From NCBI GenBank assembly GCA_964372215.1, contig CAYJQC010000004.1, positions 62,001-126,000 of the forward strand: DNA of 64,000 nt, read 5' to 3'. Below, piece by piece: positions 15,991-26,105 of this stretch; positions within the stretch are counted from its first letter, which is position 1, and every line of letters starts with the position of its first letter. The stretch is from DAIMFL01 sp964372215. Lineage in GTDB: Bacteria; Pseudomonadota; Alphaproteobacteria; Dongiales; Dongiaceae. The notes beneath the pieces were generated by a model. The model worked only from the letters and a program-made list of their open reading frames with translations. It was not told the origin of the DNA and made no database searches. Made by a program: the position numbers and the translations under genes.

Positions 15991-18111
15991 TCACGTCGAG
16001 TGGATGATCCCCGCCTCCAGGCCGAACCGCAGATACTCCTCCAGGCGGACCCGGAGATTTGTCTCGCGCTGCGGCTGATACAGGTCGTGAAAGGCACCCA
16101 TTTCGGATTCGTCGTCGGCGCCGGTACGGATCTGCGACGGCGTCGAGTCGCGCAGCTGCAGATAGGCGGGCAAGCCGTAGCGCCGGGCCACGAAGCCCGG
16201 CACCAGCCATGCCTCGATCCGGGCGCAAACGGCCGCGCGCTGCGCCGGACCGAGCGTGCTCTGGGTGACCTTCTCAATACCCTCGATTTCGGCGGCGATG
16301 GCGAAATCCGGCTGGCAGCGATAGCGCCGCGGCACGATGGCGCCGAGCGGCAGCCAGGAGAAGCGGATGCAGCCGTCCTGCTTGCGCAACGCGCGCACCG
16401 GCGCTGTCCAGGTGTCGCCCGGCGGCGCCAGTGCGGCAAACAGGATGCAGTTCGAGACCAGCGCCATCGCCTCGGCATGCAGCTTGCCGATCACCGTGCA
16501 ATTGCGCAGGGTCAGCTCGCCGCCGGCCGACTCGCCGTCGGGGGCGGAATAGGCCGCGTGATACGGCTCGGTCGCGTCGATGATGCTGTCGTCCGCGCTC
16601 AGCGTCGATCCGGCCGCCGCCCGCAGCCCCCCGATCATGCAGCGGTCGATTTTGACGGCGAGGTCCGCAAGGTCCGCGACCAGGCTCGCTGCGTCGGGCC
16701 GGAGTGGCGTGCCGTCGATGTCGAGCAGTTGCCCGGACACCAGGGTGCAGTGACGCAGGATCAGGTGACGAAGCTCGTTGTCGGCGGCCGGCACGCGGAC
16801 GATCGCCGAGGCACTCGCGGGCGCTGCGGTCACCAGGAGCCCGTTCAGGGTGACCGTGCTGTCGGTCGCTCCGTTGATCAATAGATCCTCGGTCAGCACG
16901 ATGGTCGGCCGTTGCTCGTTCGCCGCCCTGAGCTCGATCGTGGCATCGGTCGCCACGACAATCCGCAGCGCCTCCTCGTAGCGGCCGCTGTCGGTGATTT
17001 CAACCACGCCGCCGGCGCCCGGCAGGGCGTCAAGCGCCGCCTGGATGGTAGCGTGCTCGTCCGGCACCTGGATCAGCGCCTGGCCGGCCTCGAGCTCGGC
17101 CAGATCGCCGCCGCGCTCGTATGATCCGCCGCCGATATCGGCGCTGAAGCCGTAGTGGAAGGTGACGCGCACGTCCTGCGGCGGATCCTGGCTTTCGGGA
17201 AAGGCGAGGCGCCCCAGCACCGGATCGATCGACAGCTTGCCGACCGGCTGGTGCGCCCAGCCGCCGCCATGGTCCGAGAGGTTGCAAATCTGCACGTCGG
17301 CGATGGCAACCGGCGCACCATCGGCCTCGACCAGCAGGCTCCAGCCGGCGCGGTAGTGGTCGGCTAGATGCGCATCGAGAACGCGCCGGCTGATCGGCTC
17401 CGGCACATTGAGCGGCTCGGCCAGATGCGTGATGCGGTCCTCGGTCACGGGCCGGCTGAACAGGGGAATGTTGTTGCCGAGCGGACTGAACAGGAATCGC
17501 CGCGCATCGACGGGAACCGCCGGCGAGCCGCTCAGGCGATAGGCCTGCAGTCGCCACAGGAAGATGCCGATGTTGGGGATGTTGTAGCGCCCGGCGCCGG
17601 TCGGGATGCGGCGCACCTCCACATTGTGCGATGCGGTCGCGAACGCCATGCCGAGCCGCTCAAGGCTTTCCCACCGGCGCAGATCCGGCGCCGCGTGATT
17701 TTCCGGCCGCAGATGGTTCATGTACTGGGTCGTCGCCAGCAGCTCGAAATACTCGACGACGCGGGCCGGCCAGCCCGTGACGTCGCGGGCCATCTGCTCG
17801 AGCATCGCCGCGGTGCCCTTGCGCCGGCGATAGGCGATGGTGTTGGCCACCTCCGCCCGCGGGCTGGCGATCGCCGGGGTGACGCCGTGCAGCCCGCGAT
17901 ACCCGATGAGGTCGCCGATATAGGGCACCACCCAGTCGGCGCAAGTTTCGATGAACTGGTCGTCATAGAGCTGATCGAGATTCTCCTCTAGCCAGTCGAC
18001 TTGTTCGGCGATCGCGGTGAGCAGGGCCTTGAGCGGTTCGCCCTGCTCCGCGTCGCGGATGCGATGGATGGTCGGCAGCAGCTCGTAGAGGCGCTGGGCG
18101 GTGTGGCTCAC
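15991..18111 (-). CDS. Phage tail protein I-like baseplate protein fused to a beta-helix domain
   Basis: 706 aa with a GTG start at 18111 that overlaps the previous stop (GTGA). Residues about 1-130 match P2 gpI/tail protein I (RLYELLPTIHRIRDAEQG, LDQLYDDQFIETCADWVVPYIGDLIGY split by linkers, and TIAYRRRKGTAAMLEQMARD), a baseplate wedge part that anchors fibres. From about residue 355 a pectin-lyase-like beta-helix follows (HATIQAALDALPGAGGVVEI, LRHCTLVSGQ, LRNCTVIGK), then a conserved tail ending LEEYLRFGLEAGIIHST. The domain order suggests a wedge protein carrying its own surface-exposed adhesin-like module. It sits directly after the two large baseplate proteins. Confidence 0.82.
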   Translation of the reverse strand: MSHTAQRLYELLPTIHRIRDAEQGEPLKALLTAIAEQVDWLEENLDQLYDDQFIETCADWVVPYIGDLIGYRGLHGVTPAIASPRAEVANTIAYRRRKGTAAMLEQMARDVTGWPARVVEYFELLATTQYMNHLRPENHAAPDLRRWESLERLGMAFATASHNVEVRRIPTGAGRYNIPNIGIFLWRLQAYRLSGSPAVPVDARRFLFSPLGNNIPLFSRPVTEDRITHLAEPLNVPEPISRRVLDAHLADHYRAGWSLLVEADGAPVAIADVQICNLSDHGGGWAHQPVGKLSIDPVLGRLAFPESQDPPQDVRVTFHYGFSADIGGGSYERGGDLAELEAGQALIQVPDEHATIQAALDALPGAGGVVEITDSGRYEEALRIVVATDATIELRAANEQRPTIVLTEDLLINGATDSTVTLNGLLVTAAPASASAIVRVPAADNELRHLILRHCTLVSGQLLDIDGTPLRPDAASLVADLADLAVKIDRCMIGGLRAAAGSTLSADDSIIDATEPYHAAYSAPDGESAGGELTLRNCTVIGKLHAEAMALVSNCILFAALAPPGDTWTAPVRALRKQDGCIRFSWLPLGAIVPRRYRCQPDFAIAAEIEGIEKVTQSTLGPAQRAAVCARIEAWLVPGFVARRYGLPAYLQLRDSTPSQIRTGADDESEMGAFHDLYQPQRETNLRVRLEEYLRFGLEAGIIHST

Positions 18112-20870
18112 GACATCACCTCCAGCGTATCGAGCGGGTCCGGATCGAGGATCAGGAGCTCGGCGGCGATCATCTGGCCGTTGGCCCCGATCTCGGGCAG
18201 TGCCGCCGGCAGGTGCGGATGCAGGCCCGGCAGGTCGGTCGGCGGGCTGGTGCGATAGAGCCGGTCGAGATCGATGGCGATGACGCCCGCGACCGCCTGG
18301 GCGACGGCGATGACCTCGCTCATGGCCACGGGCTGGCCGAAGGCGCGGTTGGCGAAGGCGAAGCATCCGCGCAGGGCGGCCTCGACGGCGGGCAGAACTA
18401 CCTCGGGCAGGTAGTCGGGATCGACCTTGACCTTCAGCCCGGCGCGGAAGAAGGCCGGCCGGTGGGTCTTGACCGCGAAAGTCACGAACGGATCGCCGGC
18501 GGCCGCGAGCGCCGCCACCAGGTTGGCGTAGAGATCGCTGTCGGGCTTGATCTCCGCCCCGTCCGGCCCGGCGACGGTGATGAAGATCCGGCGAGTCTGC
18601 CCGTCCCAGGACCAGGTCGCCAGCGCCTTGGCGATTCCGGCGAAGCCGCGAGCGAAATCCTCGAAGTCGCGAAGCGACACGGCGCGGTCCAAGGTGAGCA
18701 CCGGGATGGGGGCGTTGCTGCGCGCGTCGTCGAGGCTTTCCGGATCGGCGGCGCCGGTGGCGGCCAGGGGATTGACCACGGATTTGACGCCCAGCGGCGG
18801 GCCGATGAGCATGCTGATCTTGCCGCCAGCCACTAGCCCGCCCAAGCCGATGCCCTTGCGATAGCTGGCGCGGATGTTGTTCTGGCCCGACGGCAGGCGC
18901 GCGCCGGCGCGGCCATCGCCGAACTGGATCGTGGTCTTGCCGTCGTCGTCGGTGCGGGTGATGAAGACGCGATCCTGCGCGCCTTGGCCGAACAGCGCCA
19001 GCACCTCGTGCCACAGCACGTCGCCCACCCGCACCTGCAGCGTCGACTCTGTTCCCGACGCCGATGCCGCGCTCACATGGGTCAGTGGCGGCTGCTTCAG
19101 GGTAAAGCGCGGATAGGGTGTCCGGGCATCGCCGCTGCCCAGGATCTCGCCCACGCTTTCGCCGTGGGTGGCGCGGACGACATTGCCGAGGACCTCGACC
19201 GAAAAGCGGTCATAGGCGTTGGCGAGCGGCGCGGAAAAGACGAGCTTGCTGTGCCGCGCATCCTCTGGCTCGACACTCTTCAGCGTCGCGATCTCGGCCA
19301 CCGTCTCGTCCCTGGCGGCGGCGGGCACGATGTCGATGCCGCCGACCCAGGACGGCGCCAGCCCCTCGAAGCCGTCCTCGTCGCGCAGATACCAAATTAG
19401 GACCGCTGGGAACCACCACCACGGGAAGGGTTTCGCCAGCAGGGTGAGCTGCTGACCCAGTGCCAGCAGCTTTACGGTCCCGGTCGCGAGGTTGTAGAGC
19501 GAGAGCCCGGCGACGAAGACCTTCACCTGCGCCCGCCTGCCGCGGACCACCAGCGCCTTGCCCGGCGGCAGGTCGGCGACGGCGCGATCCAGCACGACGC
19601 TGTCCCCGGCGACGGGCTCGGTCAGCGGCGCCTCGCCCAGGGCCAGCTCCTCGCTCTGGGCGTAGACGGCGGTGCTGCGATAGCTGGATCCGGCGAATTC
19701 GGATGCCAGGCTGGTGGTGATGTCGGGCACGATATGGGTCGTCTTGCCGCTGAGCGCGTAGCGCGCGCCGGCCGACTGGGCGACGCTCGAGGCGCGATAG
19801 AGCTGGCGGATTCCATTGGGTTTGACGAGCACGAGCCAGCCCTGGCTCAGCACTGTCAGATAGGCGTTGTCGAGATCGATCGCATTGCCGCCGAACGTGA
19901 AGGACCAATCTGGCGGCGGCGTGCCGGTGGCGATGTCGCCGCCATAGTTGGCTCGGATGTCCGCGTGCAGCGAGCGCGGGTGCGGCGCGTTGTAGCCGAA
20001 CAGCGCGGCCTTGAGGCGCAGGGCCTGAACCCGCGGCCGCTGCGCCGGCAGCTTCGCCGGATCGTAGGTGCCGACGCCCGGCTCCCAATCGACCCGGGTA
20101 CGGTCGGCCGCGTGATCCTCGTCGACCGCCTGCACCCGGCGGATGTCCCAGAGGCTGTCGTCGCCGTGGTTGAGGCGCTCGTCGCCGACCAGCAGCACCG
20201 CGTCGCCGGGCTTCAAATTGGTCGAGGTGCCGTCCAGGTACAGGAAGCCGCTGTCGAAGGGCTGGTCTGGCATCTGGCTCATCCGGGGCTTCAGCCGGTT
20301 CCAGGCGACGCGGCCCTCGATATCCTCGACCGTCTCGAACGTCTGCGCCTTCTCGCCGGGACCGGGAATGCTCTGGACCCGGGTTCCGCGGGCAATCGGG
20401 GTGATGGCGACCGCCTGGTCCGGGGCGCCGGCGGCCTCCTCCAGGGTGAAGGCCAGATGGGTCCCGGCGGCGACGCCAGGACGCGCGCGATAGCCGATGA
20501 GCGCGGCAAGCTCCAGCACCGACAGCCGCTCGCGCGCCGTCCGCAGATAGGATTCGTTGGCGATGCGCTCCTGATAGAACGTGAGCACGTCGGCCAGCAT
20601 CGCCCAGCCATCGACGAGCGCGATCGTGAAGTCGTCGTCGTCGCGGGTCCTGAGGCCGGCCAGCGCCGGCAACTCGGCCGAGGAGAGCCGGGCCAGCAAG
20701 GCCTGCTTGAAGCGCGCATGGGTGGCGACGCGATAGGCGAGGGTTGACAGGCCGGGCCGGTTGAAGAGTGCTTCCGGCGCGCCGGCCGTCATGTCGGCGC
20801 AGCAGCCGCAATCGTTGCCGCCGAGCTCCGGCGCGTCGCCGACTAGCAGCTTCATGTCGAGCCCGTTCAT
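18108..20870 (-). CDS. Putative baseplate assembly protein (gpJ/gp6-gp7-like wedge), second copy
   Basis: 920 aa. The N-terminal region FNRPGLSTLAYRVATHARFK, RTRDDDDFTIALVDGWAML and LTFYQERIANESYLRTARER is the hallmark of the putative baseplate assembly family found in eCIS. The C-terminal half (DRAVSLRDFEDFARGFAGI to LRGCFAFANRAFGQPVAMSE) is baseplate J-like. It would form the larger arm of the hexagonal baseplate wedge (Pvc12/Afp12 position). Its ATG overlaps the stop of the upstream baseplate gene (ATGA) and its own stop overlaps the GTG of the tail protein I gene. An N-terminal Cys cluster (NDCGCCAD) is notable. Confidence 0.88.
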   Translation of the reverse strand: MNGLDMKLLVGDAPELGGNDCGCCADMTAGAPEALFNRPGLSTLAYRVATHARFKQALLARLSSAELPALAGLRTRDDDDFTIALVDGWAMLADVLTFYQERIANESYLRTARERLSVLELAALIGYRARPGVAAGTHLAFTLEEAAGAPDQAVAITPIARGTRVQSIPGPGEKAQTFETVEDIEGRVAWNRLKPRMSQMPDQPFDSGFLYLDGTSTNLKPGDAVLLVGDERLNHGDDSLWDIRRVQAVDEDHAADRTRVDWEPGVGTYDPAKLPAQRPRVQALRLKAALFGYNAPHPRSLHADIRANYGGDIATGTPPPDWSFTFGGNAIDLDNAYLTVLSQGWLVLVKPNGIRQLYRASSVAQSAGARYALSGKTTHIVPDITTSLASEFAGSSYRSTAVYAQSEELALGEAPLTEPVAGDSVVLDRAVADLPPGKALVVRGRRAQVKVFVAGLSLYNLATGTVKLLALGQQLTLLAKPFPWWWFPAVLIWYLRDEDGFEGLAPSWVGGIDIVPAAARDETVAEIATLKSVEPEDARHSKLVFSAPLANAYDRFSVEVLGNVVRATHGESVGEILGSGDARTPYPRFTLKQPPLTHVSAASASGTESTLQVRVGDVLWHEVLALFGQGAQDRVFITRTDDDGKTTIQFGDGRAGARLPSGQNNIRASYRKGIGLGGLVAGGKISMLIGPPLGVKSVVNPLAATGAADPESLDDARSNAPIPVLTLDRAVSLRDFEDFARGFAGIAKALATWSWDGQTRRIFITVAGPDGAEIKPDSDLYANLVAALAAAGDPFVTFAVKTHRPAFFRAGLKVKVDPDYLPEVVLPAVEAALRGCFAFANRAFGQPVAMSEVIAVAQAVAGVIAIDLDRLYRTSPPTDLPGLHPHLPAALPEIGANGQMIAAELLILDPDPLDTLEVMS

Positions 20871-23394
20871 TTGCCGCCTCCGAGGTCGAGGCGGAAGACG
20901 CCGCGTTCGGGGAAGTTTCGGTCGTTGTCGAGGCGTGCAATCTCGAGCCGGGCGAGGCCAAGCACGCCGTCTTCCAGCGGCTTGGGATCATCGACGCCCT
21001 GGCGCTGGAATCTCGTGATGGTGACAGACACGACCCCCGGCACGCCCTGGGCCGCCGCGTAGAGCGCGCTCAGATAGACCGGCTGGGCGAAGGTGAAGTT
21101 GTCGGGATGGAACAGGCCGCGCCTTCCGTCGGGCAGTGTCCGGCTACTGAAGAGCTGGAGCAGCGCCTTGCGCACGTCGCTGCGGAAGTAGTCCGGCCGC
21201 ACGCAGACCTGCATGTCGATCTCGAGGGACACGAAGTGCGGCGCGTCGATCTCCATGTCGTATCCGGCCATGCGATAGGGCTCGAGGTGGCGCCGCATGT
21301 CGGACTCGAACGCGGCGTCCACCGGAAGACCGCGGGTGCGATCGACGGTGACGAAGGCGGTGTGCCAGCTTCCGGTCCAGCGGAAGGTGGCGACGGCCCG
21401 CTGCACGCCACCATGGCGCAAGCTCATCTCCTCGTAGTCCGCCGGCGTGACCGCGCGTTCCTGCACTCGAAATGCATGGGGCGCGCGGGTCCGTACATCG
21501 TCGATCGCTTCCGGGCCGGTGCCGCCCTGCGCCGCCATCGGGTTGCGCACCAGGGTGATGCCGGCCTCATCGGTCACCACATGGGCCAGCGCCTCTGCGC
21601 CGACATTGCCGGCGGCCCCATTGCCGACCCGGTAAGTGGCGCTGAACGAAGAGTCCGCTTGCGGCCGCATGCCATGACGGTCGTCGCCGAAGCGCAGGAT
21701 CGTCGTGCCGTCGTCCTCGACCTCGGCCACGAACTCGGTGGCGTCGGCCGCGCTGGCCAGCAGATCCCGCTGCGGCTGCCAGAACTGGGCTCCCGGAGAG
21801 CTTTCGAGGAAAATGGCCGGGGTCGGCGCGCCAAGATCCCACAGCATCGCCGCCTGCGCCGAAGCCAACTGGTCATAGGGCGCCGCCTGGGTCAGCGGTC
21901 CTTCCTGCAAGGTCGGCCGGAAGCGCGGTGGCACCGCCTGGCGCTGCTGCGAAGAGCAGCGATCCGCGCCCGACGCCGGCACCAGGAACAAGTGCGGCTT
22001 GGGAACGGTTCCGATCGGCAACCCCGCCAGGGTGCGGCCATGATCGGCCAGGACGATATTGCCGCGCGCGACACTGACGGAAGGCAGGAAGGTGCTGCCA
22101 TGCTCCTCGTCGGTGCGCGACGAGACGCACAGGGGGTGAGGCAGCGCATCGTCGAGACTCCAGCGGATCTCGGTGATCGCCGCCTCGGTCAATGGGTCCG
22201 TGAGCGGGTCGCCGCCGGCGTCCTCGGCGACCACCTCCAGCAGCCGCACGGGATGACGGTGCTCGAGGTCGGCATCGCCGGCATGCCCCGTCAGCGGCTC
22301 GAGCACTTCCTCGATGATCAGCACGTCACCGGCCACCAGTGTCGGATGGTGGCCGCTGAGGGTTGCCCGGGTCGCGCCCGTCGGCAGACAGCATTCCTGA
22401 TCGCCCCAACTGTAGAAGTGCAGGTCATTGTGGCCCGAGAACAGGGTCGCCTGCTCCATGGTCTCGAAGACCACAGGCTGCTGGCGCATGGCTTCGTCAT
22501 AGGCGGACGCCGTTGCCGGCGTCGGGATGCGCGGCTCCTGCCGCGGAATGCGGGTCAGGATCTGGGTTCCCGCCGGCAGGTTGACACCGTCCGTTTCAAC
22601 CTGGATCTGCACCCAGGCGCGCGCATTGCTGCCGTCATGCATGGCGTAGTCGACGAGCCGCGCGTGGCGCCGTACCGAAACGCGACGCCGGGCGGTATTG
22701 AGATAAGCCTCGGTGCCGACGGCATCCTGGCGGTAGCTCAGATGATCGCCGACATAGGCAAGGAGCTCGACCAGGGTGAGCCCCAGATCGGCGGGACTGC
22801 GCTCGCGCCACTCGGGCATCAGCTGCGTCATGCGATCGAGCATCAGCCGGCGGAAGCTGGCGTAGTCCTTGGCGAGATAGTTGATGTCCGGCTCTTCCAG
22901 CGGCGCATCCAGGCAAACACGCTCGGGGGCACAGTCGAAGTCGGTCGGGCATTCGACCTTGAACGAGAAATCGACGCGCGCGAGCAGCGGGTCGAAACCC
23001 GCCGGCGGGGCGAGATTGACCGCCGAGCTCACCAGTCGGAACGCATAAACGGAATGGTCGCCGTCGCTGTCGGTGCGCAGCAGGAGCAGGTTTCCCGGGT
23101 CCGGCAGTGCCGCGAAATAGGTCGCCTCGTCGGCCGTGACGAGACCAGCCGGAATCGCCGAGGCGTCGGCGATCCAGTCGACCCCGACCGGGGTCACCCG
23201 CTCGCCGCCCTGGATCAGCACGTTGTCGAGGATCAAGCCAGGCGGCACCGGCTTCAGCAGACGCACCATCAGGGTGCGCTGGCGCGGGCTGTCGGCCGGG
23301 GCCTCGCGGTCGAGCACTTCTATGAAGTCGATGCCGTTGAGGGTGGCGTGAGCGCGGACCGCGTTGCGCCGCAGCTCGTCGCAGCAGAGATAGA

Positions 23395-23398
<4 letters not shown>
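20867..23398 (-). CDS. Putative baseplate assembly protein (gpJ/gp6-like wedge), first copy
   Basis: 843 aa. A GTG start at 23398 overlaps the gp25 stop (GTGA) and gives the usual N-terminus VIYLCCDELRRNAVRAHATL. The middle contains INYLAKDYASFRRLMLDRMT, LVELLAYVGDHLSYRQDAVG and EAYLNTARRRVSVRRHARLV. The baseplate J core follows (RAPHAFRVQERAVTPADYEE). This matches the Pvc11/Afp11-type wedge protein. The upstream in-frame ATG at 23533 would overlap gp25 by 45 codons and is rejected. It assembles with gp25 and the second large wedge protein into the baseplate that triggers sheath contraction. Confidence 0.9.
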
Positions 23399-23757
<359 letters not shown>

Positions 23758-23767
23758 CGCAGCCTCC

Positions 23768-24091
23768 CTATATCCCCAGCACACGGGTCTGCACGGCCAT
23801 AGGCAGCATCGGCGTCCCCGTGGGCGCGCAGACCGAGGGGCTGTCCTGCAGCAGAACCGGCTGGCCCATGACCGTCACCCGCGTCGCCCCGGCAATGAAC
23901 TGCCCGGTGACGCAGGGCCCGTTTCCGCCTGCCGGTGGCGGCATGGCACAGCCGGCGATGACATAGGGCGACGCCAGGGTCACCACCGGCTGCCCGCTCA
24001 CCAGGACGCGCGGATTGGGCGCGGCGGGTTGCGCCTGCCCGGCATGGGAGCACAGAACCGTGGCGCCGAGATGCAACAGGAACCCGGGCAT
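23768..24091 (-). CDS. PAAR-like spike-tip protein
   Basis: 107 aa. It starts MPGFLLHLGATVLCSHAGQA and carries repeated short strands (PRVLVSGQPVVTLASPYVIA, ATRVTVMGQPVLLQDS) with Cys/His positions fitting the small conical PAAR-like tip of contractile systems (Pvc10). Unlike canonical PAAR it has no clear PAAR tetrapeptide, as is usual for the eCIS version. It lies directly after the gp5-like spike gene and before gp25. It would cap the needle and puncture the target membrane. Confidence 0.8.
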   Translation of the reverse strand: MPGFLLHLGATVLCSHAGQAQPAAPNPRVLVSGQPVVTLASPYVIAGCAMPPPAGGNGPCVTGQFIAGATRVTVMGQPVLLQDSPSVCAPTGTPMLPMAVQTRVLGI

Positions 24092-24107
24092 TGCCTTCGC
24101 TCCCTCC

Positions 24108-24623
24108 CTACACCACGACCAGGGCGCCGTTATTGACGGTCACCGACGGCCCGACCATGACGATGGAGGCTCCCTTGCCGTTCTGGATGTAGATTCCGGT
24201 GTCGTTGACGATGATGGTGGCGCCGGTGGCGCTCTTCAGCATGATGCCGCCGGTCGGTCCCGGCACGTCGTTGACGGTGAGTCCGTTCTGCAGCGTCGTC
24301 TGCAGGGTGATGCCGGGCACCACGGGCGGCACGATGCGCGCCAGCGCCGGCACCTCGGCCGCCGTGCCCCAGAAGCCGCCGACCCAGATCGGATTGTCGG
24401 GATCGCCGCGCTCGAACTCGACCCAGACGCCGGATCCGATCACCGGCACGGTGTACATGCCCATCTGGATGCCGGCCACTGGTACGCACGGCATCGCCCA
24501 GCCCGACAGCATGACGTTCGACACGTCGGGCACGATCACCTGGATGCGGCCGATCTGCAGGGGATCGACGTTGTTGATCACCGTGCCGCGGTACTTGCCG
24601 ATGAATGTCTGGTCTGCGCTCAT
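24108..24623 (-). CDS. gp5/VgrG OB-fold spike protein
   Basis: 171 aa. The N-terminal half is a gp5-type OB fold: FIGKYRGTVINNVDPLQIGR, MPCVPVAGIQMGMYTVPVIG and VWVEFERGDPDNPIWVGGFW. The last 60 residues are a short repetitive beta region (GIMLKSATGATIIVNDTGIY, GASIVMVGPSVTVNNGAL), which would form the trimeric beta-helix needle. In Pvc8/VgrG this OB/needle part is fused to the gp27/gpD hub; here it is a separate gene whose ATG overlaps the hub gene's stop (ATGA). No enzymatic extension is present. Confidence 0.88.
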   Translation of the reverse strand: MSADQTFIGKYRGTVINNVDPLQIGRIQVIVPDVSNVMLSGWAMPCVPVAGIQMGMYTVPVIGSGVWVEFERGDPDNPIWVGGFWGTAAEVPALARIVPPVVPGITLQTTLQNGLTVNDVPGPTGGIMLKSATGATIIVNDTGIYIQNGKGASIVMVGPSVTVNNGALVVV

Positions 24624-25753
24624 GCGGACACCGTGGGCAATGTGGAGACGAGTCCGTTGCGCGCGAGGCTGAAGCTCTGCCTGTACGCGCCGCGTTTGAT
24701 GTCGTGGGTGACGCTGCTGACGTAGTAGAGCCCGTCGAACGCGGTGCCGGCGCCCCGCACGCCTACCAGCTGGCGCGACTTCAGGACGCGGCCATAGCGC
24801 AGGACGTCGAGCGAGCCGCTCCCGAATACGCAGTCCGCGTGCTGCGACGCATAGGCCAGCCCCCGCATCACGGCCTGCACCGGCGACAGATGCGCCGTAT
24901 CGGCAAGCGGCGTGATCTTCGGCGGCAGCGGCGGCACCACGCCGAGCGGCGGGTTGAGCGGCGATATGTCGGGGATCGGAATCGGAATCGGAACCTTGGT
25001 CTCCTTGTTGTGGATGAAGACGATCGGCAGCTCCTTCCGCTCCTTGTCGAACCTGAAGGACAGCGACTCGACGTTGGTGTGGGCGTCCATGTCGATGTTG
25101 AGCGCCGGTTGCGGCGCACCGACCTTGATCTCCGGACCCCAATAGGCGTAGTTCACGCCCGGCACCGGGCCGGGCTCGACATAGAAGACATAGCCAACCT
25201 CGAGCGCCAGGCGCTGCACATAGGCGAGATCGGTGCCCTTGTGGCGCGGAATGCGCTCGACCGGAATCGGAAGGTCCTCGACGATGCTTGGGATGACCAG
25301 CGGCACCAGGCCGAGCCAGGCATACTTGGCGATCACCAGAAGAACGCGGGCGGCGGGTGGCATGGCCGGATAGGGCACGCCGCTGAAATCGAAGTAGGTC
25401 ATCACCATGCTGAGGTCCTTGCCCTGGACCTTCAAGACGGCGTCGCCGCCATCGCCGCCCGGCTCGACCTGATGCTGGGTCATCATGCCGTCGATCAGCA
25501 CGTTGGGGGTGCCATTCAAGGTGGCGACCACCACCACGCGCATGAACTGCACGCCGATGCCGCCGGACAGCAGGAACAACGTGTGCAGCGGCGAGCGCTT
25601 ACCGAGACGGAAATTGAGCTCGAACCCGCTCTGGGTCTCGCCGGCGCTGGCAGTAACCTTGACGCTGGTCAGCGCGTCGAGCACGCCCCGCGACACGGGC
25701 ACGGGCACGGCGGGTCCGATCATCAGGCTGAGCTGAATGCCCTTAATCATCAC
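24620..25753 (-). CDS. VgrG/gpD (gp27-like) spike hub protein
   Basis: 377 aa, with similarity to phage late control D / gp27-like hub proteins. Marker segments are TASAGETQSGFELNFRLGKR, VLIDGMMTQHQ, LKVQGKDLSMVMTYFDF, DLAYVQRLALEVGYVFYVEP and GAGTAFDGLYYVSSVTHDIK. It forms the trimeric hub that joins tube to spike. Together with the separate OB-fold gene downstream it makes up a split Pvc8/VgrG. It starts 11 bases inside the end of the LysM gene. A short Pro/Ile repeat (VPIPIPIPDISP) interrupts the third domain. Confidence 0.85.
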   Translation of the reverse strand: MMIKGIQLSLMIGPAVPVPVSRGVLDALTSVKVTASAGETQSGFELNFRLGKRSPLHTLFLLSGGIGVQFMRVVVVATLNGTPNVLIDGMMTQHQVEPGGDGGDAVLKVQGKDLSMVMTYFDFSGVPYPAMPPAARVLLVIAKYAWLGLVPLVIPSIVEDLPIPVERIPRHKGTDLAYVQRLALEVGYVFYVEPGPVPGVNYAYWGPEIKVGAPQPALNIDMDAHTNVESLSFRFDKERKELPIVFIHNKETKVPIPIPIPDISPLNPPLGVVPPLPPKITPLADTAHLSPVQAVMRGLAYASQHADCVFGSGSLDVLRYGRVLKSRQLVGVRGAGTAFDGLYYVSSVTHDIKRGAYRQSFSLARNGLVSTLPTVSA

Positions 25754-26105
25754 TCGGTGCCGGAACTCCCTCGGGCAAGGTCACACGCAGTCTGCGCCCG
25801 ACAACCTCGGTCAGTTCCTCGGGCCCGATCACGCCGTTGGCGTCGCACAGGCGCCAGAACTGCTCGGGGTCGCCGAGATAGCGGGCCGTGATGTTGTCGA
25901 GACGGTCGCCCTCCTTGACCTGATGCTCCTGCAGCAATGCGAAGCGCTGCGGCGGCGGCACGAAGCGACGGCGCAGGTACGGAACGATCTTGCCGGTTGC
26001 CGTGGTCAGGGAGGTCGTCGCGACGGCGTGATATCGGCTGGTCGGGCCGAACAGCGTGGTCTTCAGCACCCCGGCATCGATCAGCGCCTGAACGGGATCG
26101 GTCAT
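25743..26105 (-). CDS. LysM-domain tail/baseplate connector protein
   Basis: 120 aa. The C-terminal half is a LysM module (HQVKEGDRLDNITARYLGDP, then FWRLCDANGVIGPEELTEVV and RRLRVTLPEG), like gpX/Afp7-type tail proteins that bridge tube and baseplate. The N-terminal half carries TSRYHAVATTSLTTATGKIV. In PVC/Afp the CIS-tube and LysM domains are commonly one protein (Pvc7). Here they are two genes joined by an ATGA overlap. It is cytoplasmic and structural; there is no signal peptide and no reason to expect peptidoglycan binding. Confidence 0.88.
   Translation of the reverse strand: MTDPVQALIDAGVLKTTLFGPTSRYHAVATTSLTTATGKIVPYLRRRFVPPPQRFALLQEHQVKEGDRLDNITARYLGDPEQFWRLCDANGVIGPEELTEVVGRRLRVTLPEGVPAPSDD

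Noticed and set aside
12985..16884. Very long plus-strand open frame (1299 codons) opposite the baseplate/DUF6519 genes
   Set aside because: Low-complexity Arg/Ala/Gly-rich translation with no domain; the minus frame encodes recognisable tail proteins. It is a GC-bias shadow, like the other long plus frames at 4.9-10.4 kb and 20.7-33.1 kb.
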